From Candidatus Limosilactobacillus intestinigallinarum (GTDB taxonomy: Bacteria; Bacillota; Bacilli; Lactobacillales; Lactobacillaceae), in contig DXAA01000014.1 in assembly GCA_019117285.1 (NCBI GenBank), positions 1 to 64,000 of the forward strand: a DNA stretch of 64,000 nucleotides. Direction: 5' to 3'. Numbering within the stretch: position 1 is the stretch's first letter; each line of letters opens with the position of its first letter. The notes beneath the pieces are model-generated. The model made no database searches and was not told the origin of the DNA. It saw only the letters and a program-made list of their open reading frames with translations. Shown here in pieces: positions 7,819 through 15,975 of the stretch. A program made the translations under genes and the position numbers.

Positions 7819-8889
7819 TCATGCAACCCCCTGTAAGGAATGATAGATCGGTAACAGGATACTGAGGTACAGGGCCACGATCACCGCCGCAATTAAGACG
7901 AACACAACCGGTTGGACCCAGGTTAGCAGTCGTTCAATTGAGCTAACTAACCGCTTGAACTGCAGCTGGGCAAATACCGCCAGCTCATCCCCCAGTTCCT
8001 GACGAGTGGCACCCTTGTTGATAAAGACAACTAACTCATTGGGGATGAAAGGGTAGTGGATGATTACCTGGTCAACCTGTTCCCCTTCCGCCACCAGCTT
8101 CCGGATGATGGCACTGAACTGGTAGAGCAGCGAATCCGTCCCGTATTGGCCGGTCACCCGGATAATCTCCTTAAGGGAGAGGCCGTGTCGGAGCATCCCC
8201 GCCAGGTTGGTTGTCAGGTAGTAGCTGTAATAAAGCCGATAACTGCGCCCCACGATTGGCAGACGACACCGCTGGATCATCCGCTGGCGGGGTGATAGTT
8301 GGTGCCACCGGTACCACTGCAAGCCACCGACAATTGATAGACAGGTCAGCAGGTAGGCGGCCACGTTGATCGCTAGATTCGACCAGCCCATATTCGTTGA
8401 CTGGGTCTGCCAGCTGTTAAGCTCCGGGTAGATAAAGATGACCAGTCCACTAACTACGACCGCTAACATTCCGAGTAAGAGCAGTGGATACTGCAGTAGA
8501 CCACGGAGTTTACGGCGCTGGCGGACCTCGGTCATCCGTAATGTTCCCAATTCGTTCAGGGTCTGCGCAAGGGCGCCATGTTGTTCGGCCAGACGGAGCT
8601 GGTAGTAGAGATCCTGGTTGACGTATTTCTTCAGGCCGGTTGCCAACATTTCGCCCGCTGCCAGCTCTTGTTCCACCTCACACAAGAGTGGCTGGAGACC
8701 TGGCATCACCGTCCTGGTGAACCGGAGGGCATGCTGAAGTGAGAAGCCCACCGTCAACAGATCGTGAATCAAGAGGAACCACCGCCCCTGTTCTGCTGCT
8801 GTGAACTTAACCGTTTTGGTAGCGGGCCGCCTCCGCAGGTGTGATTTGGTTCGCTGCCACTGCCCGGTCAAGATATTGGGTCCATGCAT
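7819..8889 (-). CDS. comGB: ComGB, pseudopilus assembly membrane protein
   Basis: A 356-residue polytopic protein of the type II secretion F (GspF/PilC) family that anchors the ComGA ATPase at the membrane. Two repeated cytoplasmic T2SSF domains (about residues 35-150 and 225-335) alternate with membrane helices near 140-160, 180-200 and 325-350. The start overlaps the end of comGA by 83 bp. ATG 8889 has a GGGGAGGGG site 7 nt upstream, which supports this long overlap over a later start. Confidence 0.92.
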   Translation of the reverse strand: MHGPNILTGQWQRTKSHLRRRPATKTVKFTAAEQGRWFLLIHDLLTVGFSLQHALRFTRTVMPGLQPLLCEVEQELAAGEMLATGLKKYVNQDLYYQLRLAEQHGALAQTLNELGTLRMTEVRQRRKLRGLLQYPLLLLGMLAVVVSGLVIFIYPELNSWQTQSTNMGWSNLAINVAAYLLTCLSIVGGLQWYRWHQLSPRQRMIQRCRLPIVGRSYRLYYSYYLTTNLAGMLRHGLSLKEIIRVTGQYGTDSLLYQFSAIIRKLVAEGEQVDQVIIHYPFIPNELVVFINKGATRQELGDELAVFAQLQFKRLVSSIERLLTWVQPVVFVLIAAVIVALYLSILLPIYHSLQGVA

Positions 8890-9784
8890 TTGTCATTCCC
8901 CTCCCCTTTTGTTCCTTTACCTCGTCAACCAGCGTCAGACCGCTCAGCAGGTCAAACAGAACTGCTGGTTTTTTATCAGTTTGCATCAGTAATCTTTGGT
9001 AGGCCACTCCGGTCATCACTTGTTCTAAATAGTATGGGGCTACCCCCAGCTGGATCAGCCGGGCAATCACCCCGTAGGCATCCCGAGCGTGGACCGTTCC
9101 CAGGACTAGGTGGCCACTCAAAGCCGCCTGAACCGTCATCATCGCCGTCTGGGGATCACGAATTTCCCCAATGATAAAAACGTTGGGGCGGTGACGCAGC
9201 CCCAGCCGCAGCAGCTGCTGATACCCCATTCCCGCTAGCTCATTGATCTGAAGCTGAACAAAGCGCGGTTCATTAATCTCAACCGGGTCCTCAATCGTCA
9301 TCACCACCTGGTCCTGAGCCAGTTCACGGGCCAGTCGGTACATGGTCGTGGTCTTCCCCGACCCCATGGGACCCGCAAAGAGCACCAACCCCCGGCGATG
9401 CAAGAGCGCCTTGAGCTCCTGCCACTGCTGCGGAAAGAGCAGGTGGTAACGATCATCAGTCAGTTGGTAAATAAACCGGACCACCAGCGATTCCCGACCC
9501 TGGTAGTCACCGACACTGGATAGGCGGAGGTTGATCTTCTCCGGGCCACAGTGCCAACTCATTGCCCCCAACTGCGGCCGCCGATGCTCACTGACGGCCA
9601 TGTCGGCTCGGTACTTCAGGTAGGCGATCAGCCGACATCCATAGTCAGCCGGAACCGCCTTGAACAGTTTTAGCTGCCCCTGCTGCGCAATCATCATCCG
9701 GTAATAGTGTTTGAACGGTAGCACATAGAGATCGGCAATCCGCCGACTGGTAATCACGTTCAAATCCTTTTCAAAGGCTTCCAT
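8807..9784 (-). CDS. comGA: ComGA, secretion/assembly ATPase
   Basis: A 325-residue GspE/PilB-type ATPase that powers the competence pseudopilus. Walker A is AGPMGSGKTTTM near residue 137, the Asp box/Walker B region is VMTIEDPVE and GEIRDPQTA, and the His-box region LVLGTVHARDA follows. It lacks the long N-terminal domain of PilB, as is normal for ComGA. It is the first gene of the operon, with GGGGGGATGG ahead of ATG 9784. I see no convincing late-competence sigma box in the 100 bp upstream. Confidence 0.95.
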   Translation of the reverse strand: MEAFEKDLNVITSRRIADLYVLPFKHYYRMMIAQQGQLKLFKAVPADYGCRLIAYLKYRADMAVSEHRRPQLGAMSWHCGPEKINLRLSSVGDYQGRESLVVRFIYQLTDDRYHLLFPQQWQELKALLHRRGLVLFAGPMGSGKTTTMYRLARELAQDQVVMTIEDPVEINEPRFVQLQINELAGMGYQQLLRLGLRHRPNVFIIGEIRDPQTAMMTVQAALSGHLVLGTVHARDAYGVIARLIQLGVAPYYLEQVMTGVAYQRLLMQTDKKPAVLFDLLSGLTLVDEVKEQKGRGMTNAWTQYLDRAVAANQITPAEAARYQNG

Positions 9785-9832
9785 AATCCATCCCCCCTAC
9801 TTATTAAGAACGGGAAAATGGAGCTTTAAAAC

Positions 9833-9865
9833 GAAAAAAAGAGCCACTGAAAATTCAGTAGCTCT
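9833..9865 (-). terminator. yebC terminator
   Basis: The hairpin GAGCTACTGA / TCAGTGGCTC is followed on the minus strand by seven T residues (9834-9840). It lies 22 bp past yebC and before comGA. Confidence 0.75.
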
Positions 9866-9886
9866 TCGTAGGCAGCTTGGCCCTAA

Positions 9887-10636
9887 TTATTCTTCGTCGT
9901 CATCATCGTCGTCTGGTAAGATCCCAGTCTCGTAGATGTCGGCAACGTCGTCGTTAGCAGTTAATTCATCAATTAAGTGCCGGTATTGCTTGACCTTATC
10001 CTCAGGAACGGCGGTCCGGTTTTGTGGGATCATCGTTACTTCGGCCGTGTCGAGTTCGTAGCCCTTGGATTGCAGAGCGTCACGAACACTGGCCATGTTG
10101 CTTGGGTCGGTGAAGATTTGGAACTTCTCGTCACTGGCCTTCATGTCGTCGGCACCGGCATCCAGGGCGTCCATCAACATGTCGTCCTCACTAGTGTCCA
10201 GACCATCGCGAAGGATTTCAATCAGACCCTTCCGGTCGAACATGTAGGAAACAGAACCACTAGCACCGAGGGAACCGCCGGAGTGACTGAAGGCGGAACG
10301 AACCGCGGAGGCCGTCCGGTTCTTGTTATCGGTCAGTGCGGAAACCATGACGGCAACCCCACCCGGAGCGTAACCTTCGTAGGTAACCTCTTCGAACTTG
10401 GCACCACCAATACCAGAAGCCTTAGCAATGGCCCGGTCGATGTTCTTCTTTGGCATGTTAGCCGCATGTGCCTTATCAATTACCAAACGCAGTTGAGCGT
10501 TGTTCGCTGGATCAGGATCACCTGCTTTAGCTGCTTGGTACAAATCACGTGAGATCTTTTGAAAAATCTTACCACGCTTAGCATCTTGGGCGTTCTTCCG
10601 CCCTTGAATGTTATGCCATTTTGAATGTCCTGACAT
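9887..10636 (-). CDS. YebC/PmpR family protein
   Basis: A 249-residue member of the YebC/PmpR family. It opens with the signature [22 protein letters not shown] and has the [18 protein letters not shown] block near residue 118. Members were described as DNA-binding regulators; more recent work on the YebC2 subgroup links it to translation of proline-rich stretches. Which applies here cannot be told from the sequence. The tail is a run of acidic residues. Monocistronic, with its own promoter and terminator. Confidence 0.93.
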   Translation of the reverse strand: MSGHSKWHNIQGRKNAQDAKRGKIFQKISRDLYQAAKAGDPDPANNAQLRLVIDKAHAANMPKKNIDRAIAKASGIGGAKFEEVTYEGYAPGGVAVMVSALTDNKNRTASAVRSAFSHSGGSLGASGSVSYMFDRKGLIEILRDGLDTSEDDMLMDALDAGADDMKASDEKFQIFTDPSNMASVRDALQSKGYELDTAEVTMIPQNRTAVPEDKVKQYRHLIDELTANDDVADIYETGILPDDDDDDEE

Positions 10637-10677
10637 TACTGACTCCTCTTTTCTTAATTAATGTGATAAACAGATAA

Positions 10678-10706
10678 ATTTTAGCAAAGTTTAGAAATTA
10701 ATTCAA
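10678..10706 (-). promoter_or_regulatory. yebC promoter
   Basis: On the minus strand TTGAAT (10701-10706), a 17 bp spacer and TAAAAT (10678-10683), 42 bp before the yebC ATG. Confidence 0.6.
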
Positions 10707-10708
10707 GG

Positions 10709-11560
10709 TCAACGGTGGGAAAGCAAGCGACCGGCAAATATTCGCCAGATAAACAGGACGATCGTTACCACCAGGATCGGCCCCAGGATCACCACAGCTG
10801 TGTGTATGAAGGCCGCTGATAGCTGGGCCACGAAGGCCGCATAGTCGGGTTGGTCGGCCGCTAGCTGTGGTGCCAGCTTACCGATTGCCCCACAGACCAG
10901 GCCATCGATGACCACTGTCCAAATCCCAATCCAGCTAAAGCTCTGGGCAAAGTGCCGACCGAGAATCACCAACACGATCAGGATCAGTAGACCAATTCCC
11001 GTCACCATAAAGATCGCGTTTGTTACCAGCTTGGTCAGGTGAATACCATTGGCTAGCCGGGCCACCACGGGTGTGTTCAGCTGACTATTCACCACATTGT
11101 TGACGTTTTGAGAAAGGTCAGCCGAAACCGCACTGCCAACGCCGGCCAGGCCATATTGGGCAAGCTCACTGTCAGCCGTGGCCCCCGCCCGCTGGGTTAC
11201 TCGACTGAGATCCAGGTGAATACTCTTACCAGCATAGACCTGATTGACCGCCTGGGTAAGGAGGTGGTCGGTGTCCTTATCGGTCAGCAGGGAGGTTGGG
11301 ACCCCATAGCGTTGCAGGGCACCATTGACCTGATCAGTGATCGTCGTCTCGACCACCGAATCCTGAACCTCGCGCAGGATAAACTTCGGGTTGAGCAGGG
11401 TGGCATTGAGAATCATGCTCAAGACGAAGAAGACCAATAGAACGGTTCCCCAGAAGTTGAAGAAGTGGTGACTTGGTGCTGGTGTTGCAGTCGGTTCAGG
11501 CGCTGGCGCAGATTGCTGGGCAGCTTCCCGCTGGGCCCGTAATTCACTACGCGTCGTCAC
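10709..11560 (-). CDS. Uncharacterised membrane protein downstream of ccpA
   Basis: A 283-residue protein I do not recognise. An N-terminal Gln/Ala/Pro-rich cytosolic stretch (residues 1-30) leads into a membrane helix at about 35-55. A large external domain of about 130 residues with few aromatic residues follows, then three membrane helices near 180-205, 212-230 and 245-275. GTG 11560 lies 6 nt after the ccpA stop with no clear ribosome site of its own, so it is probably translated by coupling to ccpA. Linkage to ccpA suggests co-regulation; no function can be assigned. Confidence 0.8.
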   Translation of the reverse strand: MTTRSELRAQREAAQQSAPAPEPTATPAPSHHFFNFWGTVLLVFFVLSMILNATLLNPKFILREVQDSVVETTITDQVNGALQRYGVPTSLLTDKDTDHLLTQAVNQVYAGKSIHLDLSRVTQRAGATADSELAQYGLAGVGSAVSADLSQNVNNVVNSQLNTPVVARLANGIHLTKLVTNAIFMVTGIGLLILIVLVILGRHFAQSFSWIGIWTVVIDGLVCGAIGKLAPQLAADQPDYAAFVAQLSAAFIHTAVVILGPILVVTIVLFIWRIFAGRLLSHR

Positions 11561-11566
11561 GGTTGA

Positions 11567-12583
11567 TTACCGGGTTGATTGCCGCTTGGCGAAACCGTGG
11601 TCCAGGATGACATCCTTTTCTTCCTTCTCGTCCGCGGCCTCATCCTTGTTATCCATCAGCTTGGTCAATAACCGCATGGCAATCGCACCAATATCGTAGG
11701 TTGGTTGCGTAATTGAGGAGATTGTCGGCCGGGCAATCTTCGTGTAGGTCGTGTCGTTGGAGGAGATGATCTCAAAATCATCCGGAACCTTGATCCCATT
11801 ATCAGTCAACCCGTTCAACAGGCCCACTGCCAGGTTATCGTCACTGACGTAAGCAGCCTTAACCCCCGCGTCAACCAGCTTCTTAGCCTGGTCGTAGCTG
11901 GCCTGGTAACTGCCATCGGTTTCGACAACCAGCTGATCATCAAATGTAACGTTCCGCTCCGCCAGGGCCGCCTTGTACCCATTCAGCCGAGCGTCACCGT
12001 TGATGGTGTACTTCAGGGAGCTGGTAACGAAGGCCACGTGATCTTGGGCGTTGTCGAGGAGCTTCAGGGTAACCTCCTTGGCCGCGTTCTGGTAGTCGAT
12101 CCGGACGGTTGCTAGGTCATCATCGTTGACTACGGAGCCGGCAACCACGACGGGCGTATTGCCGCTCTTGAGTTCACTCTTCAACTCGTCGGGAATATTG
12201 TAACCCATGAAGATGATCCCATCGACCTGCTTAGCCAGAAGGTTATGAACCACCTTGAGAACCTTATCATCATCGTTATCGGAATTGGTCAGGATGATGT
12301 TGTACTTGTACATGGCAGCAATATCGTCGATTCCGAGGGCCAGGTCCGCAAAATATGGGTTGGTGATTCGGGGAATAACCACACCGACCGTGGTGGTCTT
12401 CTTGGAGGCCAGGCCCCGGGCAACCGCGTTTGGGCGGTAGTTCAACCGCTTGATGACGTCCATCACCTTCTGCCGGGTAGCTGGCTTGACGTTCGGATTA
12501 CCATTGACAACCCGCGAAACAGTTGCCATCGAAACCCGCGCTTCACGTGCAACGGTGTAAATTGTTACTGATTGTTTCTCCAT
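11567..12583 (-). CDS. ccpA: Catabolite control protein A (LacI family)
   Basis: A 338-residue LacI/GalR regulator. The N-terminal helix-turn-helix (TIYTVAREARVSMATVSRVV) and hinge (NYRPNAVARGLASKKT) are those of CcpA. A periplasmic-binding-like core follows, with TPVVVAG and FVTSSLKYTINGDARLNGY. With HPr-Ser46-P it binds cre sites and governs carbon catabolite repression. The acidic insert DKEEKDV near the end is in keeping with lactobacillar CcpA. It lies next to ytxG/ytxH as in Bacillus. A cre-like site over its -35 suggests autoregulation. Confidence 0.95.
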   Translation of the reverse strand: MEKQSVTIYTVAREARVSMATVSRVVNGNPNVKPATRQKVMDVIKRLNYRPNAVARGLASKKTTTVGVVIPRITNPYFADLALGIDDIAAMYKYNIILTNSDNDDDKVLKVVHNLLAKQVDGIIFMGYNIPDELKSELKSGNTPVVVAGSVVNDDDLATVRIDYQNAAKEVTLKLLDNAQDHVAFVTSSLKYTINGDARLNGYKAALAERNVTFDDQLVVETDGSYQASYDQAKKLVDAGVKAAYVSDDNLAVGLLNGLTDNGIKVPDDFEIISSNDTTYTKIARPTISSITQPTYDIGAIAMRLLTKLMDNKDEAADEKEEKDVILDHGFAKRQSTR

Positions 12584-12640
12584 AAGATAGCCCTTTCTTT
12601 ACTGTTATTGTCTGTTTTCATAGTTTTTCATAACTTTACT

Positions 12641-12669
12641 AATATAGCAGATCGGCTCTGAAATGGCAA
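12641..12669 (-). promoter_or_regulatory. ccpA promoter
   Basis: On the minus strand -35 TTGCCA (12664-12669), a 17 bp spacer and -10 TATATT (12641-12646), 57 bp before the ccpA ATG, which has an AAAGGG ribosome site. Confidence 0.65.
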
Positions 12670-12678
12670 ACGTTTTCA
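12665..12678. promoter_or_regulatory. cre-like operator over the ccpA -35
   Basis: GGCAAACGTTTTCA matches 12 of 14 positions of the cre consensus TGWAANCGNTNWCA, including the central CG and the 3' CA. It overlaps the -35 hexamer of ccpA, a position at which CcpA binding would repress its own gene. Autoregulation of ccpA is known in other Bacilli; here it is inferred. Confidence 0.5.
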
Positions 12679-12680
12679 AC

Positions 12681-12722
12681 AAAAAAATGCAATCAACCTT
12701 CCCTTTTATGGGAGATTGATTA
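12681..12722 (-). terminator. Terminator of the ytxG-ytxH operon
   Basis: On the minus strand AATCAATCTCCC and GGGAAGGTTGATT form a hairpin around ATAAAA, followed by seven T residues. It separates ytxH from the ccpA promoter. Confidence 0.75.
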
Positions 12723-12738
12723 CATTTAACGAATCAGC

Positions 12739-13179
12739 TTACTTACTTGTCTTCTGATCCTTGTCATCAGCCTGGTCGGTCGCATCGATCACAATATCAT
12801 CGTCAACCACCCGGTCATCGTTGTCATCCGGGTGAGCAGCGTTGGCCAGTTCCTGACGGATATCAGCGGTCTCCTCATCGAAATCATCGTTAGTCAGCCG
12901 GTCAGCCAGGTGGCTAGCGGTCTGCTTGGCCTTAGCCTTGGCACCCTTGACGCTGTCAACCACCCCACTGAACTTGTCGTCGGCCTCGGCCTCGGCCATC
13001 TTAGCATCGACAATGTCGAGCGCATCTAGGGCGTAGTCGGTCGTCCGATCAGCCAGATCGGTAGCCGTATCATTAACTCGTTGCTTTAAGGCGGTCTTCT
13101 TCTCGTTTGGCATCAGTTTCCATGCTGCCGCAGTGGCCAGCCCTCCTAAAAGGGCCCCAATTAATACCTTTTTACTCAT
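12739..13179 (-). CDS. YtxH domain protein
   Basis: A 146-residue protein starting MSKKVLIGALLGGLATAAAW, the short Gly/Ala-rich membrane segment of the YtxH family. An amphipathic helical region (KTALKQRVNDTATDLADRT and onward) and a long acidic tail rich in Asp follow. YtxH-like proteins are general-stress or cell-envelope associated in Bacillus; no biochemical role is known. ATG 13179 is chosen over an upstream in-frame start because of GGGAG ahead of it and the usual MSKK beginning. It overlaps the DUF948 gene by 8 bp. Confidence 0.85.
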   Translation of the reverse strand: MSKKVLIGALLGGLATAAAWKLMPNEKKTALKQRVNDTATDLADRTTDYALDALDIVDAKMAEAEADDKFSGVVDSVKGAKAKAKQTASHLADRLTNDDFDEETADIRQELANAAHPDDNDDRVVDDDIVIDATDQADDKDQKTSK

Positions 13180-13612
13180 CTGTATCGACTCCCTTCTTTG
13201 CTGCACGCCGTTGCTTGAAGCGGGCAATGCCGTTTACCACGGCAGCCTTGCCGGCGGTCTTCAACAGACCCATTCCTAACTGAGCCTTCTCACGACGCGC
13301 GTTAACCTTCTCCGTCATCTCATGCAGACTATCGTTGACGTCAATCACGCTCTGACTAACATCAGCCACCGCCTTGACGGCCGGATCAAGCTGGCTGGAC
13401 TTCTTGTTGATATCATCGAGCAGGGAGTTAGTGTTGCTGAGCACATCCTCGACCTCCTTACTCAGGTTATCCATGTCCCGGGTCAACAGGGCAATCGTCG
13501 CGTTGGCCTCCTTCATCGTCTTGGTCAGCTGAGTTAGTACAACGCAGGCGAACACCACCAGAATCAAAAAGGCGATCGCGGCGATCAAGCCCGCTAACTG
13601 TCCAAAAGTCAT
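13172..13612 (-). CDS. DUF948 (YtxG-like) membrane-anchored protein
   Basis: A 146-residue protein with one N-terminal membrane helix (residues 5-28) followed by a long heptad-like region containing DNLSKEVEDVLSNTNSLLDDINKK, characteristic of DUF948. A basic C-terminal part closes it (RFKQRRAAKK). It is probably a membrane-tethered coiled coil facing the cytosol or wall; function unknown. The start MTFGQLAG at 13612 was chosen because AGGAGG is 6 nt upstream. The ytxG-ytxH-ccpA order is conserved with Bacillus. Confidence 0.85.
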   Translation of the reverse strand: MTFGQLAGLIAAIAFLILVVFACVVLTQLTKTMKEANATIALLTRDMDNLSKEVEDVLSNTNSLLDDINKKSSQLDPAVKAVADVSQSVIDVNDSLHEMTEKVNARREKAQLGMGLLKTAGKAAVVNGIARFKQRRAAKKGVDTDE

Positions 13613-13763
13613 CATACCCCTCCTTTGTATTAAATGGTCATCCATATCAGTTACTCAAGACAAGAATATCACAAAACGGTCATAAACAACAATTGTCCTA
13701 TCGACATTTTACAGTATTCCTTGTTAGAATTGACCTGATTAACCAAATGAGGAGGACGATAAT

Positions 13764-14642
13764 ATGGTCATCGCTGCCAGCAATGCCCAGCTCAACAAAC
13801 AAATCGAGGAGGTGCGCAAGGCCTTCACCGACTTATCCTGGCACCAGATTCTCCAACAGTGTCTGAACAAGCTCTTGCTGATCATCCTGACGATTTTGAT
13901 GTTTGCCCTCATTCTCTGGTTTGGCCGGCTGGTCATCAATCACTTGTTTCTAGAATCCAATAAGCACCAGCTGCTCAAGAACAGCAACCGACTGGCGACC
14001 ATCCGGGCCTTAACCCTCAACATCTATCGTTACACCTGCTACTTCTTTTTCCTGTACGCCCTGCTCTCCGAGATCGGCGTGCCAGTGGGGACCCTGATTG
14101 CCGGGGCCGGGATCTTTAGTATCGCCCTCGGGCTGGGGGCCCAGGGATTTGTCAGTGACCTGGTCAATGGTTTCTTCATCCTGCTTGAACAGCAACTGGA
14201 CGTGGGTGACGTGGTCGAGGTCGACCAAATCAAAGGAACCGTCACCGCCCTGGGGATCCGAACCACCAAGGTTACCAGTGCCGACGGAACCCTCAACTAC
14301 ATCCCCAACCGCAACATCACGATTGTTCGTAACTTCTCGCGTAACGACATGGTCACCAACGTCGATGTCTACATTGCCCCCAATGCGGTTCTGAGTGAGG
14401 TCGCCGCCACCGTCAAAACCGTCAATCAGAAGCTAGTTACCACCACCCCCGAGCTCCGCGATCAGCCGGTGATCGTCGGGCCAGTCACGGTCGGTACCCA
14501 ATTGGCCTTCCGGGTGACGATTACCGTCGCCAACGGCAGCCAGTCACAGGTGGCCAGCAAGTTCCTGGCCGCCTATCTCCAGGCACTCCACGCGAAAAAT
14601 ATTCCATTATCATGGGAGGGAGATCATCACAATGAGCATTAA
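13764..14642 (+). CDS. Small-conductance mechanosensitive channel (MscS family)
   Basis: A 292-residue channel protein that would release solutes under hypo-osmotic stress. Three hydrophobic segments (about residues 38-60, 88-108 and 112-140) are followed by the pore helix GIFSIALGLGAQGFVSDL and the beta domain (QLDVGDVVEVD, GTVTALGIRTT, IPNRNI). AGGAGGA stands 7 nt before ATG 13764. It is the first of two co-directional genes and overlaps the HAD gene by 11 bp. No strong promoter is visible in the 150 bp gap to the divergent DUF948 gene. Confidence 0.92.
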   Translation: MVIAASNAQLNKQIEEVRKAFTDLSWHQILQQCLNKLLLIILTILMFALILWFGRLVINHLFLESNKHQLLKNSNRLATIRALTLNIYRYTCYFFFLYALLSEIGVPVGTLIAGAGIFSIALGLGAQGFVSDLVNGFFILLEQQLDVGDVVEVDQIKGTVTALGIRTTKVTSADGTLNYIPNRNITIVRNFSRNDMVTNVDVYIAPNAVLSEVAATVKTVNQKLVTTTPELRDQPVIVGPVTVGTQLAFRVTITVANGSQSQVASKFLAAYLQALHAKNIPLSWEGDHHNEH

Positions 14643-15468
14643 ACTAATCGCCACCGACATGGATGGCACCTTTCTGCGTGACGACCATCAATATAATCAG
14701 CGCCGCTTCAAGCGTCTCTTCCGCCAGTTGCAAAAGCGCCATATCCGTTTCGTGGCGGCGAGCGGGTCCAGCTTTCCCCGCCTAGCCCGGGAGTTTCAGC
14801 CCTATGTCGACCAGATGGACTTCATCTCGCAGAACGGGTCGGTGATCCACCATGGTCAGCAGTTCCTGGCCGCCTACCCGATCGAGGTAACCGCCCTGGA
14901 GCGGGTGACGCACATTCTCGACCGCTTCTACGGTCCCCAGGACATCAACCAGCTGGTCGTCTCCGGGCCGACGACCTCCTACGTTGATCAGGCAATGGAC
15001 GCTAAGAACTTTGCCGTGATCAAGCTCTTCTATGAGGACGTGGTCCGAGTCCCTGACATCCGCCAGGTCTTCAGTGCCTATCCCGATGAGCAGTTCACCA
15101 AGATCTCGGTCAACTTTGCTCCCCACATCGACCTCAACAAGGTGGCGGCGGTGATGGACGGCTACCTGCCGCCGTCCCTGATCATCGAGAACTCCGGCTT
15201 CAACACCGACCTGATCGGCAACGCCCGGGGCACCAAGCGTAACGCCCTGGCCGTCCTCCAGCAGCGCTTACACCTAGCCGACGACGAGATTGTCACGTTC
15301 GGTGACAACGAAAACGACCTGGGAATGCTAGCGATGACGTCCCGTAGCTACGCCATGCAAAACGCCAACCCGGTCATCAAGCTGCAGGCCGCCCACACGA
15401 CCGCCATCGACAATAACCATGACGGGGTCCTCAAGACCATCGAACAGCTCCTCAAGAACGACGCTTAG
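14632..15468 (+). CDS. Cof-type HAD-IIB phosphatase
   Basis: A 278-residue HAD hydrolase of the Cof/YidA subgroup. Motif I is ATDMDGTFL near residues 6-14, motif II is AASGS near 42, and motif III/IV is TFGDNENDLGML near 222-233, with the IIB cap between. These enzymes act on sugar phosphates or flavin and pyridoxal precursors; the substrate here is unknown. The start lies inside the end of mscS with GGGAGGGAG upstream, so the pair is translated together. Confidence 0.92.
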   Translation: MSIKLIATDMDGTFLRDDHQYNQRRFKRLFRQLQKRHIRFVAASGSSFPRLAREFQPYVDQMDFISQNGSVIHHGQQFLAAYPIEVTALERVTHILDRFYGPQDINQLVVSGPTTSYVDQAMDAKNFAVIKLFYEDVVRVPDIRQVFSAYPDEQFTKISVNFAPHIDLNKVAAVMDGYLPPSLIIENSGFNTDLIGNARGTKRNALAVLQQRLHLADDEIVTFGDNENDLGMLAMTSRSYAMQNANPVIKLQAAHTTAIDNNHDGVLKTIEQLLKNDA

Positions 15469-15472
15469 ACAC

Positions 15473-15507
15473 AAAATGGCCACCGCTCAAGTTGCGGTGG
15501 CCATTTT
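15473..15507. terminator. Bidirectional terminator
   Basis: The perfect 14 bp stem AAAATGGCCACCGC / GCGGTGGCCATTTT around TCAAGTT lies between the convergent HAD and cbpB genes. Confidence 0.85.
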
Positions 15508-15510
15508 CGT

Positions 15511-15975
15511 TTACTTATTCAGAACCTGGTAGAAATGATCAAAGTTGTGGACAGTATAGTTGACGGCTTTCAACAGCTCGCGCCGGGTGACGATCCCCTG
15601 GAAGTGCTGACGGGCATCGACCACCGTCAGGAATGACTGATCGATCAACAGGTGAAGGTTCTCCTCGACATCAAAGGGGTCGGTAATCGTCGGGGCATCC
15701 GTCTGCATGACGTCACCCACCGCCAATCTTTGTAGGCGGTTAATCGCGATCCGGTAGGTGTCCAGGAGGTGGTCGGTGATCATTGCCAGCGAGATCAGGC
15801 CCCGGTAGTGGTTGTCGTTATCGACCACCACAATCTTGGCGTAGCGATCCTTGGTCAGCACCAAGAAGGCGTGGTCAAGGCTGTTGGTGACGTTGACGGT
15901 GGCGACCAGGCTGGCCGGGATCATGAACTTCTGCTTGTTGGTCAGGAGCATCTGTTGCAGATGTTGATCAATCAC
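15511..15975 (-). CDS. cbpB: CBS-domain protein, CbpB-like
   Basis: A 154-residue protein of two tandem CBS motifs (about residues 14-70 with YAKIVVVDNDNHYRGLI, and 80-140 with FLTVVDARQHFQGIVTRRE). Size and position next to the ysnB phosphodiesterase gene match CbpB, a c-di-AMP-binding protein that in other Firmicutes signals to RelA/Rel when c-di-AMP is low. The binding role is inferred from the family. The start is taken as GTG 15975, 7 nt after AGGAGG; a GTG two codons earlier is too close to that site. Confidence 0.8.
   Translation of the reverse strand: MIDQHLQQMLLTNKQKFMIPASLVATVNVTNSLDHAFLVLTKDRYAKIVVVDNDNHYRGLISLAMITDHLLDTYRIAINRLQRLAVGDVMQTDAPTITDPFDVEENLHLLIDQSFLTVVDARQHFQGIVTRRELLKAVNYTVHNFDHFYQVLNK

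Noticed and set aside
9866-9876. TACGAAGA on the minus strand upstream of comGA, resembling a ComX box (TACGAATA)
   Set aside because: One mismatch, and it is part of the 5' side of the yebC terminator hairpin region, so transcription from it would be terminated before comGA.
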